Notes: generated by a model not told the origin, from the letters alone. A stretch of DNA of 55,002 nucleotides from Paraburkholderia rhizosphaerae (GCF_004366595.1 NZ_SORE01000037.1:1-55002); one strand, 5' to 3'; positions 26,606 through 35,995 are shown, numbered from the stretch's first letter. Numbers and translations are program-made.

Positions 26606-28261
26606 ATGCAGAAGCTGGGTTTCGCGCAAAAGCTGTGGTTGCCGCTGGTCGTCAGCCTGATCGCGCTGTTGCTGGTGTCCGTGTCGGCGGCATGGCTTTC
26701 GCGGCAGACGCGGATCGACGAACGCAAGCATGACCTGAACAATGTCGCGCACGTTGGTTTATCGATTGTCGGCGAGTATGCAGCGCTTGCGAAAAGCGGC
26801 GCGCTGTCTGACGCCGACGCGCGCAAGGAGGCGCTCGCGCGGCTGCGCGACATCCGCTATGGTGAGGACGGTTATCTGCTCGTGATCGATTCGACGCCGC
26901 GCATGGTGATGCATCCGATCAAGCCGGAGTCGAATGGCAAGATGCTGGCGGGCACCGCGGACGCCGACGGCCGCCATCACTATGTGACGTTCGCGAAGGT
27001 CGCGCAGTCGCCGCAAGGCGGTTTCGTCGACTATGTGTTCCCGCATCCGCATTCGACCGAGGCGGTCGGCAAGATCGGTTACGTGGTGCGGTACGCGCCG
27101 TGGGACTGGATCATCGCGACCGGCGCTTACGTCGACGATATCGACGCGGCATTCATGAAGTCGCTGTATGTGGTCGGCGGCGTGTTTATCGTGCTGGCGG
27201 TTGTGCTTGCGTCGCTTGTCTGGCTGATCAACCGCAGTATTTTGCGCACGATCGGCGGCGACCCGCGTTACGCGGCGCAAGTGGCCAATGCGATTTCGCA
27301 CGGCGATCTGACCGTCGCGATCGAGATGCGCGGGCAGGGCGCAGGCCGCGGCGATGAGACCGACAGCCTGCTGCATGTGATGCAGCGGATGCGCGACGCG
27401 CTGACCGGCACCGTGCGTCAAATCGGTGCAGCCGCCGATAGCGTCGCGACCGGTGCGCGCGAGATCGCGACCGGCAGCGCCGATCTGTCGACGCGCACTG
27501 AAAACCAGGCGGCGTCGCTGGAGGAAACGGCGGCCAGCATGGAGGAGGTGACGTCGATGGTCCGTCAAACGGCGGAGCACGCGCGAACGGCGAGCCAGCT
27601 GGCGGTACAGGCCGAGCAGATCGCCGTCGATGGCGGCACGATGGTCGCCGATGCGGTCACGACGATGCGCGACATTTCGGCGGCGTCGCAGCGGATGGTC
27701 GAAATCATCGCGGTGATCGAAGGCATCGCATTCCAGACCAACATCCTCGCGCTGAATGCCGCGGTCGAGGCGGCGCGTGCCGGCGAGGATGGGCGGGGCT
27801 TCGCGGTGGTCGCCGCGGAAGTGCGCTCGCTGGCGCACCGCAGCGCGACAGCGGCAAAGGAAGTGCGCGAGCTGATCAGCAACGCGGTCAGCAAGGTGGG
27901 CAGCGGCGCGCAACTGGTCGAAAACGCCGGCGGCACGATCGACGAGGCGCGCACCGCGATCGCGAAGGTGACCGGCTTGATCCGCGAAATCGCCGCCGCG
28001 GCGGCCGAGCAGAGTTCGGGCATCGAACAGGTGAACCTCGCGGTCACGCACATGGATACGTTGACGCAGGAAAACGCGGCGCTCGTCGAAGAAGCGGCGG
28101 CCGCCGCGCATTCGCTGACCGAGCAGGCTGTGATTCTGCAAAACGCGCTGCAAGCATTTCGTCTGCGGGAAGACGACGGGCGGGAGCTGCGCAGTCCGAA
28201 GGGCCGCCCGACGGGCGCGGCGCGTCGCGCGGACGCGAACGGCTACACGGCGCTGGCCTGA
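26606..28261 (+). CDS. Methyl-accepting chemotaxis protein
   Basis: A 551-residue receptor beginning at ATG 26606 behind AGGAGACGCAGGA. Membrane helices lie at about 11-30 and 190-212 and enclose a single-Cache (sCache_2-like) ligand domain with EDGYLLVIDSTPRMVMHP and APWDWIIATGAYVDDI. A HAMP domain follows, then the signalling coiled coil with the conserved tip EGIAFQTNILALNAAVEAAR. It controls the CheA kinase and thus flagellar rotation. No che genes are near, so it is an orphan receptor; no CheR-tethering pentapeptide is seen at the C-terminus. sCache_2 receptors often bind small carboxylates, but the ligand here is unknown. Confidence 0.93.
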   Translation: MQKLGFAQKLWLPLVVSLIALLLVSVSAAWLSRQTRIDERKHDLNNVAHVGLSIVGEYAALAKSGALSDADARKEALARLRDIRYGEDGYLLVIDSTPRMVMHPIKPESNGKMLAGTADADGRHHYVTFAKVAQSPQGGFVDYVFPHPHSTEAVGKIGYVVRYAPWDWIIATGAYVDDIDAAFMKSLYVVGGVFIVLAVVLASLVWLINRSILRTIGGDPRYAAQVANAISHGDLTVAIEMRGQGAGRGDETDSLLHVMQRMRDALTGTVRQIGAAADSVATGAREIATGSADLSTRTENQAASLEETAASMEEVTSMVRQTAEHARTASQLAVQAEQIAVDGGTMVADAVTTMRDISAASQRMVEIIAVIEGIAFQTNILALNAAVEAARAGEDGRGFAVVAAEVRSLAHRSATAAKEVRELISNAVSKVGSGAQLVENAGGTIDEARTAIAKVTGLIREIAAAAAEQSSGIEQVNLAVTHMDTLTQENAALVEEAAAAAHSLTEQAVILQNALQAFRLREDDGRELRSPKGRPTGAARRADANGYTALA

Positions 28262-28550
28262 CCCGCCGCACGGCGGCGCCGGCCTGGCGGCGCTGTGACG
28301 CACGCGCGGGAATAAACGCGGCAAAGATCATGTTAATAGGGCAAGCAGTGCCAACGACGTCGACGGCCCACGCTGCTGCCTCGCACCGCTAATCAAGCGG
28401 TGTGGGCGGCGTCATAATCGTCTGTCATTTTTTCGCGCTTTCTGCGACTGACGGAGCGTGACTTGCCGATTCTCAACGGCGGTGCCACAGTCTGCACAGC
28501 GCCCGCGCGCTGTGCTGCTTTGTGTCCTCACTCTTCTTTGCCGAACCATC

Positions 28551-30209
28551 ATGATTCCCGCCATCGCCGCCTATCAGCCTGGCAGGCAGTTGCTGCCGTT
28601 TCGTGAATCGCTGCTTGCGATGCTCGGCATTGCGTTCGTCGCGATGCTGGTCGCGCTCGATCAGACCATCGTCGGCACCGCGCTGCCGCGTATCGTCGCA
28701 GACCTGAAGGGTTTCGATCTGTACGCATGGGTCGCGACGTCATACATGCTTGCATCGGTCATTACGATTCCAATCTTCGGACGTCTCGGCGATCTGTTCG
28801 GCCGCAAACCGTTTCTGGTTGCCGCGATCACGCTGTTCACCGGCGCGTCCGTGTTGTGCGGCATCGCGACGAACATGCTGTTTCTGGTGATCGCGCGTGG
28901 CTTGCAAGGCATCGGCGGCGGCATTCTGATCGGCACCGTGTTTGCGACGGTGGCCGACCTGTTTCCCGATCCGAAGCTGCGGCTGCGCTGGCTGGTGTTC
29001 GTCACGTCCGCGTTCGGGCTCGCGAATATCGTTGGGCCGACGCTCGGCGGGATGCTGACGCAATCGGCTAGCTGGCGCTTCGTGTTCTTTGTCAACGTGC
29101 CGGTCGGCGTCGCTTCGCTGCTGTTCGTGCTGCGTTTCGTGCCGCCGCTGAAGCATCTGCGTAAGGCGGGGCCGGTGCAGCTCGACTGGCTCGGCGCGTT
29201 TGTCGTCGCTGCGACGTTCGGCGCATTGCAACTGCTGATCGAACTGCTGCCAAAGGAAGGCGTGAGCACGTTGACGGCCGCGCTGTTCGCGATCACCGTC
29301 GCGTGCGGCTGCACGCTGTGGTTCTGGGAAAAGCGGATGGGTTACCCGGTGGTGCCGGTCGATATGCTGCTCGACCGGCGTCTGGCCGCGCTGTTTGCGA
29401 TGTCCGCACTCGGCGGTTTTGCGCTGTTTTCACTGGTGTTTTATGTGCCGTTGCTGTTCCAGGGCGGCTATGCGATGTCGCCGCACGATTCCGGCATGCT
29501 GATCACGCCGCTGCTACTGGGGACGACGGTCGGCAGCGTGCTGAATAACCGGATCGTCACGCGTCTGCGCCGTGCGAACGCGCTGATGTATATCGGTTTT
29601 GCGCTGTTTGCGGTGTCATGCCTCACGCTGGTCGGGATTACCGGGCATCAGCCGCATTACGTGTGGATGTCGTGCATGGCGCTCAGCGGCCTTGGCCTCG
29701 GTCTTGTCGCGACGAATCTGACGATCTGCTCGCAGCAGATCGTCGCGCGCGATCATCTCGGCGCGGTGACCGCGTTGCTGCAGTCGCTGCGGATTGTCGG
29801 CGGCATGCTGGGGACAGCGATGACCGGCGCGCTATTGAGCCATCTTTATGTGCGTGGCGTACACCGTTCGCTCGATTCATATCAGGCGACACAATGGCTG
29901 CAGTCGTTCGCGAGCCCCGATTTGCGTGTTGATCAGTCGCAGCAGGCCGCGCTGATCGAGCACCTGATCATGGCGGGTCATGCGAGTGGGCCGATGATGG
30001 AGGCGGCGCGTCGCACGCTGATTGAGTCGATTCACGTGGGCTTGTCGCTTGCGGCGGCGGCTGCGGTGATTGGGTTGTGCCTTGCGTGGTTTGTGCCGTC
30101 GGTGCGGGTTGAGTATGGGGAAGAAACGGCGGAAGGGGCGTCGGCGTTGGCTGGGCCGCCCGAAGGCGCGATGCGGCCGCCTGCTAAAGGAGCGGCGCAG
30201 GCGGAGTGA
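28551..30209 (+). CDS. DHA2-family drug:H+ antiporter (EmrB/QacA type)
   Basis: A 552-residue transporter with about 14 membrane helices, starting at ATG 28551 (MIPAIAAYQPGRQLL), chosen because upstream residues look non-conserved. Signatures are ALDQTIVGTALPRIVADLKG in helix 1, the motif A loop GRLGDLFGRKP, and the motif C region FGLANIVGPTLGGML. Members export lipophilic drugs or dyes. No membrane-fusion partner (EmrA) is adjacent, so it would act as a stand-alone inner-membrane pump. Confidence 0.9.
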   Translation: MIPAIAAYQPGRQLLPFRESLLAMLGIAFVAMLVALDQTIVGTALPRIVADLKGFDLYAWVATSYMLASVITIPIFGRLGDLFGRKPFLVAAITLFTGASVLCGIATNMLFLVIARGLQGIGGGILIGTVFATVADLFPDPKLRLRWLVFVTSAFGLANIVGPTLGGMLTQSASWRFVFFVNVPVGVASLLFVLRFVPPLKHLRKAGPVQLDWLGAFVVAATFGALQLLIELLPKEGVSTLTAALFAITVACGCTLWFWEKRMGYPVVPVDMLLDRRLAALFAMSALGGFALFSLVFYVPLLFQGGYAMSPHDSGMLITPLLLGTTVGSVLNNRIVTRLRRANALMYIGFALFAVSCLTLVGITGHQPHYVWMSCMALSGLGLGLVATNLTICSQQIVARDHLGAVTALLQSLRIVGGMLGTAMTGALLSHLYVRGVHRSLDSYQATQWLQSFASPDLRVDQSQQAALIEHLIMAGHASGPMMEAARRTLIESIHVGLSLAAAAAVIGLCLAWFVPSVRVEYGEETAEGASALAGPPEGAMRPPAKGAAQAE

Positions 30210-30268
30210 TCGCACCGCCGGATCGATTCGGGTTCAGGTGTCGCCATTCTGAACATCAACCGCCGTAA

Positions 30269-30303
30269 GTGCGGGTGCGCCCCGCCATGGGACACACCCG
30301 CAC
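30269..30303. terminator. Hairpin between convergent genes, possible bidirectional terminator
   Basis: GTGCGGGTG at 30269-30277 pairs perfectly with CACCCGCAC at 30295-30303 around a 17-base loop, between the convergent MFS and nitroreductase genes. No T-run follows on either strand, so intrinsic termination would be weak. Confidence 0.4.
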
Positions 30304-30326
30304 CGTTACGTCGCACGCTCCACGGT

Positions 30327-31001
30327 TCAACGGAAGCTCAGGACATCGAGTACGGGCCGGCGCGGCTTCGACGGCCAGTTCCCCTGCCGCATCGGGCCGA
30401 CCGCGAGAAGCATCACGGGGATCTCGTTGTTCTTGAGACCGTATTCCGTTCTCACCGCGGCGGCGTCAAAACCGATCATCGGCGTCGAACCCCAACCCAT
30501 CGACCGGGCGGCGTAAATGATCGCCGCCGCGCCGAATGTAGCGCTACGGACCGCCTCGTCCCGCTGCTGCTGCGGATTGTCGTCGTAAATGCCGCGGGCA
30601 CCTTTTTCCGCTTCGGGAATATGGTCCGCCGCCATGTAGCCCGCTTCCACCATCGGGCGAAACACCGTGGGTACAGTGCTCGCATCAGCGAGCTGACCGA
30701 TGATGACGAATGTCACGGCCGCTTCGTAACTGATCGCCTGGTTCCAGGCGATCGGGCGTAGCCGCTGCTTCGCCTCGCGCGAACGCACGGCAATGAATCG
30801 CCAGTTCTGCAGGTTGAACGAAGTCGGCGCCGACGTGCCGATTTCGACAAGAGCGGCAATCTGTTCGTCGGTCAGCGTTGCGTTGGCGTCGTAATACTTC
30901 GTAGCGCTGCGACTCAGCATGGTTCTGATGACTGCATTGGTCATGACGAGACCTTCGGAAGCATTGCGGGTGCGAGCGTTTTCGAAGATGGCGGTGCTCA
31001 T
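30327..31001 (-). CDS. Nitroreductase-family flavoprotein
   Basis: A 224-residue protein; the ATG at 31001 has AAAGGA 5 bases upstream. It has the FMN-binding pattern of nitroreductases: SRSATKYYDANATLTDEQ at about 29-50, the loop GTSAPTSFNLQNWRFIAVRS, and the C-terminal GWGSTPMIGFDAAAV followed by LLAVGPM. Family members reduce nitroaromatics, quinones or malonic semialdehyde with NAD(P)H. It is divergent from the NmrA/SDR/MarR operon, with about 425 bp between, and may be controlled by the same MarR protein. Confidence 0.9.
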   Translation of the reverse strand: MSTAIFENARTRNASEGLVMTNAVIRTMLSRSATKYYDANATLTDEQIAALVEIGTSAPTSFNLQNWRFIAVRSREAKQRLRPIAWNQAISYEAAVTFVIIGQLADASTVPTVFRPMVEAGYMAADHIPEAEKGARGIYDDNPQQQRDEAVRSATFGAAAIIYAARSMGWGSTPMIGFDAAAVRTEYGLKNNEIPVMLLAVGPMRQGNWPSKPRRPVLDVLSFR

Positions 31002-31353
31002 AACTGTCCTTTCATTCAAGTGTTGGGATGGGTTTAGATTACGGCCAGGCAGCAGTTGTATCGAGACGGAATCAGCTCAATTAATTCTTCGATAAGCTCA
31101 AGTGGCTTCGAACCGACGATGCGCTTCCCATCCGTGCTGCATGGCACAGTTCTAGACACGCGGTTCGTGCCTCATGCGTTACGGAGATCAAACTGTCGTA
31201 AATGAGGCCTTCTCTATCGTTTGCAGCAAACGCGTCGGCTAGGCTCGATTCGCATCTAATGCTCGGTGCCTGCGATCTGGTTCCGCAGATCAGGTCTGAT
31301 TGGAGCAGCGGCCGACATGATGATCGAGCTACGGGCGTGCGACCAGAAACGGC
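31002..31353. other. Divergent intergenic region, possible gene debris
   Basis: Separates the nitroreductase from the promoter of the NmrA operon. On the minus strand the segment at about 31190-31260 reads SSLADAFAANDREGLIYDSL, faintly like the centre of a RES-domain toxin, but the frame has no flanking domain sequence. I treat it as non-coding. Confidence 0.35.
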
Positions 31354-31406
31354 TTGACAATAAGAGCATATGCTTCTACATTGGTTTAAATGGAGCATAT
31401 GCTCTT
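31354..31406 (+). promoter_or_regulatory. Sigma-70 promoter with two palindromic operators
   Basis: A perfect -35 box TTGACA (31354-31359) and a -10 box TACATT (31377-31382) are separated by exactly 17 bp. The palindrome AGCATATGCT occurs twice: at 31365-31374, filling the spacer, and at 31394-31403, just past the expected transcription start, where it extends to GAGCATATGCTC. Centres are 29 bp apart. A protein bound at either site would block RNA polymerase. The MarR regulator encoded by the last gene of this operon (33646) is the natural candidate. Confidence 0.75.
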
Positions 31407-31426
31407 AAATTAACCGGAGTGAAGCG

Positions 31427-32308
31427 ATGAATCAGGCCGAAATACTGGTAAGCGGTGCAACTGGACGGACCGGAGGCGCCGCTATCGATGAACTGCTCAA
31501 GATGGGCAAGAGCGTGCGGGCCTATGTGCGAACAGATGACGATCGGGCGGCAGCCCTGAGGCAGCGCGGAGTCGATATTGCCATCGGGGACTTCACCGAC
31601 ATCGATGACATTCGCGCGGCCATGGAAGGCATCAGATCGGCGTATTTTCTCCATCCGATCGCGCCAGGAATTGTCGGGGCTTCCGCCTATTTCGCGCAGG
31701 CGGCGAAGGAGGCCGGCGTTACGGCGATCGTCAATATGTCGCAGATTTCCGCGCGTCGGGAGTCCAGCAGCCACGCGGCGCAGGATCACTGGGTTTCCGA
31801 GCAGGTGTTTGACTGGTCGGGCGTTCCGACAACGCATCTGCGTCCCACCTTCTTTGCCGAATGGCTCGTCTATCCGCATTTTGCGAAGGAGATCTGGGCC
31901 ACGAAGAAGATCGAATTCCCGTTTGGCGACGGCCGTCACGCACCCATCGCCAGCGATGACCAGGGGCGGGTGATCGCCCACGTCCTCGCCAGGCCCGAAG
32001 GCCACGAAGGCAAGATCTACACACTCCATGGTCCTGTCGAAATGGACCACACCGAAATCGCCGGCGCGATGAGCGAGGTTCTTGGAGCGCGGATCGACTA
32101 TGCGCCAATTTCCATCGACGAGTTTCGGACCAGGATGGAGAATCTGTACAAGTTTCCGCCGTTTCTCACGCAGCATCTGGTCGAGGTCGCGCAGAACTAT
32201 CGTGATGGCATCTTCTCGGGAACCAATGATGTCATCGAGAAAATTACCGGAATGCCACCACTGTCGGTCCAGCAGTTCGTCGCTCGGAACCGTGATGTAT
32301 TTGCGTGA
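31427..32308 (+). CDS. NmrA-like NAD(P)-binding protein
   Basis: A 293-residue atypical short-chain dehydrogenase. The Rossmann motif is ILVSGATGRTGGAAIDELLK (about 6-25), followed by the NmrA/QOR2-like features VRAYVRTDDDRA, VDIAIGDFTD, VNMSQISARRESSSHAAQDH and LRPTFFAEW. Such proteins are either redox-sensing NADP(H) binders or quinone reductases. Ribosome site CCGGAG precedes the ATG. First gene of a four-gene operon with an NTF2-like protein, an SDR and a MarR regulator. Confidence 0.88.
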   Translation: MNQAEILVSGATGRTGGAAIDELLKMGKSVRAYVRTDDDRAAALRQRGVDIAIGDFTDIDDIRAAMEGIRSAYFLHPIAPGIVGASAYFAQAAKEAGVTAIVNMSQISARRESSSHAAQDHWVSEQVFDWSGVPTTHLRPTFFAEWLVYPHFAKEIWATKKIEFPFGDGRHAPIASDDQGRVIAHVLARPEGHEGKIYTLHGPVEMDHTEIAGAMSEVLGARIDYAPISIDEFRTRMENLYKFPPFLTQHLVEVAQNYRDGIFSGTNDVIEKITGMPPLSVQQFVARNRDVFA

Positions 32309-32339
32309 GCACCACCCGAAACCCGTCGAGGTATGAAAA

Positions 32340-32771
32340 ATGTCACCCGCTCAAGATGAGCGTCACCCATTTCTTGACGATCTGACTGCCGACGCCGAGT
32401 TGGTCAGCACGGTGTTGCGTGGCCCCGTCACAGGGCGCGACGAAATCCGGCTAGTGGTCAACGCCGTCGGCGCGTTCTACGCGTCGCAGACGCCCACGTT
32501 TGTCGAGACTGTCGGTTCGCGGCTTATTCTCGAGTACGAGGCCGTTCTGACGAGCGGCGAGAACCTGAGCGCGGCCGTTGTAATCGACCACAATGCGGAC
32601 GGCTCGGTGCCGCGCGTTAGCGTGCGGATGAGCCCGCTTGGCGCGGTGCTGACGCTTGCCGCTCAACTGCGGCAGGTGCTTTCAAAGCAGTTTCCGGAAA
32701 ACCTTTTCTTTGAACCACGAACTCGCAGGCCCGCGGCGGAAGTTGCCCCCAACAGAGGCGCGCGGCTTTAA
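32340..32771 (+). CDS. NTF2-like / SnoaL-fold protein
   Basis: A 143-residue soluble protein. HPFLDDLTADAELVSTVLRG followed by VNAVGAFYASQTPTFVETVG and the strand-rich part SAAVVIDHNADGSVPRVSVR matches the nuclear-transport-factor-2-like fold used by many small isomerases, cyclases and binding proteins. It is 31 bp downstream of the NmrA gene and 14 bp upstream of the SDR gene, so it shares their pathway. Specific activity is unknown. Confidence 0.75.
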   Translation: MSPAQDERHPFLDDLTADAELVSTVLRGPVTGRDEIRLVVNAVGAFYASQTPTFVETVGSRLILEYEAVLTSGENLSAAVVIDHNADGSVPRVSVRMSPLGAVLTLAAQLRQVLSKQFPENLFFEPRTRRPAAEVAPNRGARL

Positions 32772-32785
32772 AAAAGGAGCTTGTC

Positions 32786-33499
32786 ATGGATGTCAAGAAC
32801 GCCACCGTCTTTATCACCGGCGCCAATCGCGGCCTGGGCCTCGCTTTTGCGCGAGAAGCACGTCGCCGCGGCGCGACGAAGGTCTACGCGGGCATGCGTA
32901 ACACGAAGGGCTTTGAAGAGCCGGGCATTGTGCCGGTCCAGATCGACGTTACCGATTCGGCATCGATTGCCGCCGCCGCGAAACTGGCGGCAGATACGAA
33001 TGTGCTGGTGAACAACGCCGGCATTGCTGCGTTGATCGACGGGCCGCTGGCGGCCGACATCGAATTGCAATCCGCGCGCATGCTGGACACCAACTACTAC
33101 GGGGTAGTGCGCGTCACAAAGGCCTTCGAGCCGATATTGGTGACGAGGCCGAATGCCGCGATTATCAACGTGCTTTCCGACATCGTTTGGCTTCCACGGC
33201 CGTATTTGACACCATATGCGGTATCAAAGGCAGCAGCATGGAGTTATACGAATCAGCTTCGCTTTCATCTGCAGGAGCAAGGTGTCCAGGTTCTAGGCCT
33301 GCACGTCGGGTTCGTGGATACCGACCTGACCAACGGCATCGATGTGCCCAAAGCCAGCGCGGACGACGTGGTGCGACAGACCTATGACGCTCTCGCCGCC
33401 GGCAAGAGCGAAATTATGGCGGACAAGGGAACGGTGCTGCTGAAGAACACGCTTGCGGCTGAAACACCCGGCTACATCACGCCGCCGGCGGGGCTTTGA
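32786..33499 (+). CDS. Short-chain dehydrogenase/reductase
   Basis: A 237-residue classical SDR. Cofactor motif is TGANRGLGLAFA (about 11-22), NNAG at 76-79, and the catalytic triad is S131, Y144 and K148 (TPYAVSKAAA). AAGGAG lies just ahead of the ATG. It is the third gene of the operon controlled by the promoter at 31354. Substrate is unknown; with NmrA and nitroreductase neighbours, reduction of a reactive carbonyl or quinone is plausible. Confidence 0.92.
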   Translation: MDVKNATVFITGANRGLGLAFAREARRRGATKVYAGMRNTKGFEEPGIVPVQIDVTDSASIAAAAKLAADTNVLVNNAGIAALIDGPLAADIELQSARMLDTNYYGVVRVTKAFEPILVTRPNAAIINVLSDIVWLPRPYLTPYAVSKAAAWSYTNQLRFHLQEQGVQVLGLHVGFVDTDLTNGIDVPKASADDVVRQTYDALAAGKSEIMADKGTVLLKNTLAAETPGYITPPAGL

Positions 33500-33645
33500 A
33501 CGCGATCGCGGGAGTCGGCGATGAAGCGCGCAGATCGCAGCGAACCCAGCGCTTCCGGTGCTCACCGTTTATCGGAAGAGGCTACCGTACGTTCATGCGT
33601 GCGCATAGCATGCTGACAATCAACTGAAAGCAGGAGTGGAAACAG

Positions 33646-34107
33646 ATGTTGGCGTCCGATCAACCACTTGGAATCGATCAATGCAATTGCTTCGCGGTCA
33701 GGAAGGCAAGCAGGCAGATATCCCGCTTCTACGACAGCCGTCTCGAGCCGACGGGTCTGCGCATCACGCAATTCCTCACTTTGGCCGCACTACGCGAAGC
33801 AGGAAGCGCAGCGGTCAACGCCCTTGCCGAACGGCTCGATATCGAACGGACGGCGATGGGGAAGATGGTTGGCTTTCTTGAGCGTGACGGCTTCGTCACG
33901 ATCAGGCCGTCGCCGGCGGACGGCCGAAGCCGCCTGATCGAGCTAACTGAAGAGGGGCGGCGTCTGCATGAGAGAGCGGCACCGCTCTGGCAGCAAGCGC
34001 AGCGTGAGTTCGAGCAATTAAATGGAGTAGAGCATGTCGCCGCGCTGCGGCAGGGCCTGAGAGACGTGGTCGTCGGCGACGTGACGGTAGGCTCTGACGT
34101 GGACTAA
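33646..34107 (+). CDS. MarR-family regulator with N-terminal Cys pair
   Basis: A 153-residue MarR repressor. The winged helix spans about 38-110 (VNALAERLDIERTAMGKMVG as DNA-reading helices, then the wing PSPADGRSRLIELTEEGRR). Near the N-terminus it has C13 and C15 in QCNCFAVRKASRQISRFYD; C15 and Y29 fall at the positions of the peroxide-sensing Cys15 and Tyr29 of Bacillus OhrR, though Tyr19 is Arg. It could sense electrophiles or oxidants by thiol chemistry. GGAG ribosome site. It is the last gene of the operon and probably binds the palindromes at 31365 and 31394. Confidence 0.9.
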   Translation: MLASDQPLGIDQCNCFAVRKASRQISRFYDSRLEPTGLRITQFLTLAALREAGSAAVNALAERLDIERTAMGKMVGFLERDGFVTIRPSPADGRSRLIELTEEGRRLHERAAPLWQQAQREFEQLNGVEHVAALRQGLRDVVVGDVTVGSDVD

Positions 34108-34260
34108 CGCTGCGCGCGTATCGCCAGAGCTGCCGGACAAGCACCCGGTGCGGCGTCGATCCGATAAACAGTATGTCCCATCTGGCTATTCGTATCGTCA
34201 TGACCGCGCAGGATTGGGACCAGCGCAAAAGCACATGATGTGATCGGGGCTGGAACACGC

Positions 34261-34287
34261 GCTTATTTCTTCGGGCTTATTTCTTCG
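34261..34287. repeat. Tandem 13-14 bp duplication over a stop codon
   Basis: GCTTATTTCTTCG occurs at 34261-34273 and again at 34275-34287 with one G between. The second copy contains the stop codon of the leftward TPR gene; the first repeats the same end just downstream. It looks like a recent slippage or insertion event without effect on the protein. Confidence 0.7.
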
Positions 34288-35995
34288 ACATATCTTCCGC
34301 GCTCAGCGCATCGCGCACTGCCCATACAACCTTATTCCAGTCGCCCAGCGCCGGTTGCCTGAACAATCGCGCGCTTGGGTACCATGGACTGTCGTCTCGA
34401 TCAAGCAACCATCGCCAGCACGTGTCGAAACGATTCATGATCCACACCGGCTTGCCCATTGCACCCGCCAGGTGCGCGACGGCGGTATCAACGGTGATCA
34501 CCAGATCCAGAGTGTCGACGAACGCAGCGGTGTCCGCGAAGTCCTCAAACTCGTCCGTATGATCGACGACGCATGCGGCCAGATCCGGGCGCTCGCGCAA
34601 TTGCTGTGCGGCGGGTCCCTTTTGCAGGCTATAGAAGCGAGCGTGCGGCACATCGAGGATCGGCTTTAGCGTATCGAGCGCCATTGAGCGCCGCGCATCG
34701 GCCTTCCGAAACTCCGCGACGTGCGGACGGTTGCCTCCCGCCCAGACGAGGCCTACCTTCGGCATGCGCGCGTCGGTGCTCGCGAGCCGCGCGGCCCAGC
34801 GTTGCGCACGAGCAGGGTCCGCGAAGAGATAAGGTGTCGCGCACGGTATGTTCGCGAGTTCAGTCCCGAACGCGAGCGGCAAACTCAGCAGTGGAGTGTG
34901 GCAGTCAAACGGTGGCAACGGTTGGCCTGCTTCGACAAGGTCGGCGACGCCATCGAGTGTTGCGAGCAGCCGTATCAGTTCGCCAGGCGCTTCGAGAATC
35001 ACTTTCGCGCCCATCGCAGCAACGAGCGGCGCATAGCGGCAAAACTGCAGCGTGTCGCCAAGCCCTTGCTCGGCGTGCAGCAGGATCGTCTTGCCCGCGA
35101 GCGGAAATTCGCCGAGCCACAACGGTTGAGCAAAGCCGCGCCGGGAAGCCCGCGTCCTTTCGCGCTGCCAACGCCATTCGTATTCTGGCCAGCCCTCTTC
35201 AAGCCGCCCCATTTGCAGCAGACACAGCGAGTAGTTCCAATGCGCCTCCGCTGCATCCGGTACCAGCGCGAGCGCGCGCTGGTACGACTGCAGCGCTTCG
35301 TCGTGATGCTTCATGTCGACTAGCGTGACGCCGAGGTTGTTCCATGCGTCGACGAGCCCGGGCGCAAGTTCGAGCGCGCGCTGATAACTCGCTTGCGCGT
35401 CCAGCGGACGGTTCATATCGCTCAGGGCATTTGCGCGATTGCTCCACGCATCGGCATAGCGGGACTGCAACGCGATGGCCTGATCGCAGCTTGCCAGCGC
35501 ATCGGCAGGACGTCCGAGGTCCCTCAACACACAGGCCCGGTTATTCCATGCTTGCGCGAACCCGGGCTGCAGCGCGAGCGCTTTATCAAAGCTTGCAAGC
35601 GCTTCGGTTGCGCGGTTGAGTCCGGCAAGGGCGTTGCCGCGATTGTTCAGTGCGTCGGCAAAACCCGCTTCCAGCGCCAGCGCCCGATTCGCGCTGGCCA
35701 GTCCATCGTTGAAGCGGCGCTGTGTGTTGTACGCGTATGCGAGGTTCGAATGAAGCGGCGCTAATTTGCCATTGATCGATACGGCCTTTTTCAGCAGCTC
35801 GATGCCTTCATCGATGCGCCCCGTCTGCAATGACAGGGCGCCGAGCAACTGGATTGCATCGATGTGCATCGGGCGCAGGGCCAGTATCTGCCGATAGATC
35901 TCCTCCGCTTCGGTATGCGCGCCGTTTTGCTGCATGGCTACGGCCTGATGCAGCATTGCATCGAGTTGACGGGGTTGGACTTTGTGATGGCTCAT
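34277..35995 (-). CDS. TPR protein with glycosyltransferase-9-like C-terminal domain
   Basis: A 572-residue protein. About seven tetratricopeptide repeats fill residues 10-275 (for example AEEIYRQILALRPMHIDAIQ and ADALNNRGNALAGLNRATEA). The C-terminal domain at about 290-560 resembles the heptosyltransferase/GT9-like module often fused to TPRs in beta-proteobacteria, with ILLHAEQGLGDTLQFCRYAP, KVGLVWAGGNRPH and DLVITVDTAVAHLAGAMGKP. It may glycosylate proteins or envelope glycans in the cytosol. It stands alone, convergent with the MarR operon. Confidence 0.85.
   Translation of the reverse strand: MSHHKVQPRQLDAMLHQAVAMQQNGAHTEAEEIYRQILALRPMHIDAIQLLGALSLQTGRIDEGIELLKKAVSINGKLAPLHSNLAYAYNTQRRFNDGLASANRALALEAGFADALNNRGNALAGLNRATEALASFDKALALQPGFAQAWNNRACVLRDLGRPADALASCDQAIALQSRYADAWSNRANALSDMNRPLDAQASYQRALELAPGLVDAWNNLGVTLVDMKHHDEALQSYQRALALVPDAAEAHWNYSLCLLQMGRLEEGWPEYEWRWQRERTRASRRGFAQPLWLGEFPLAGKTILLHAEQGLGDTLQFCRYAPLVAAMGAKVILEAPGELIRLLATLDGVADLVEAGQPLPPFDCHTPLLSLPLAFGTELANIPCATPYLFADPARAQRWAARLASTDARMPKVGLVWAGGNRPHVAEFRKADARRSMALDTLKPILDVPHARFYSLQKGPAAQQLRERPDLAACVVDHTDEFEDFADTAAFVDTLDLVITVDTAVAHLAGAMGKPVWIMNRFDTCWRWLLDRDDSPWYPSARLFRQPALGDWNKVVWAVRDALSAEDMSKK

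Noticed and set aside
31081..31398. Minus-strand frame with a segment (REGLIYDSL) that recalls RES-domain toxins.
   Set aside because: Only about 15 residues fit, no antitoxin partner is seen, and the frame overlaps a well-formed promoter and operators.
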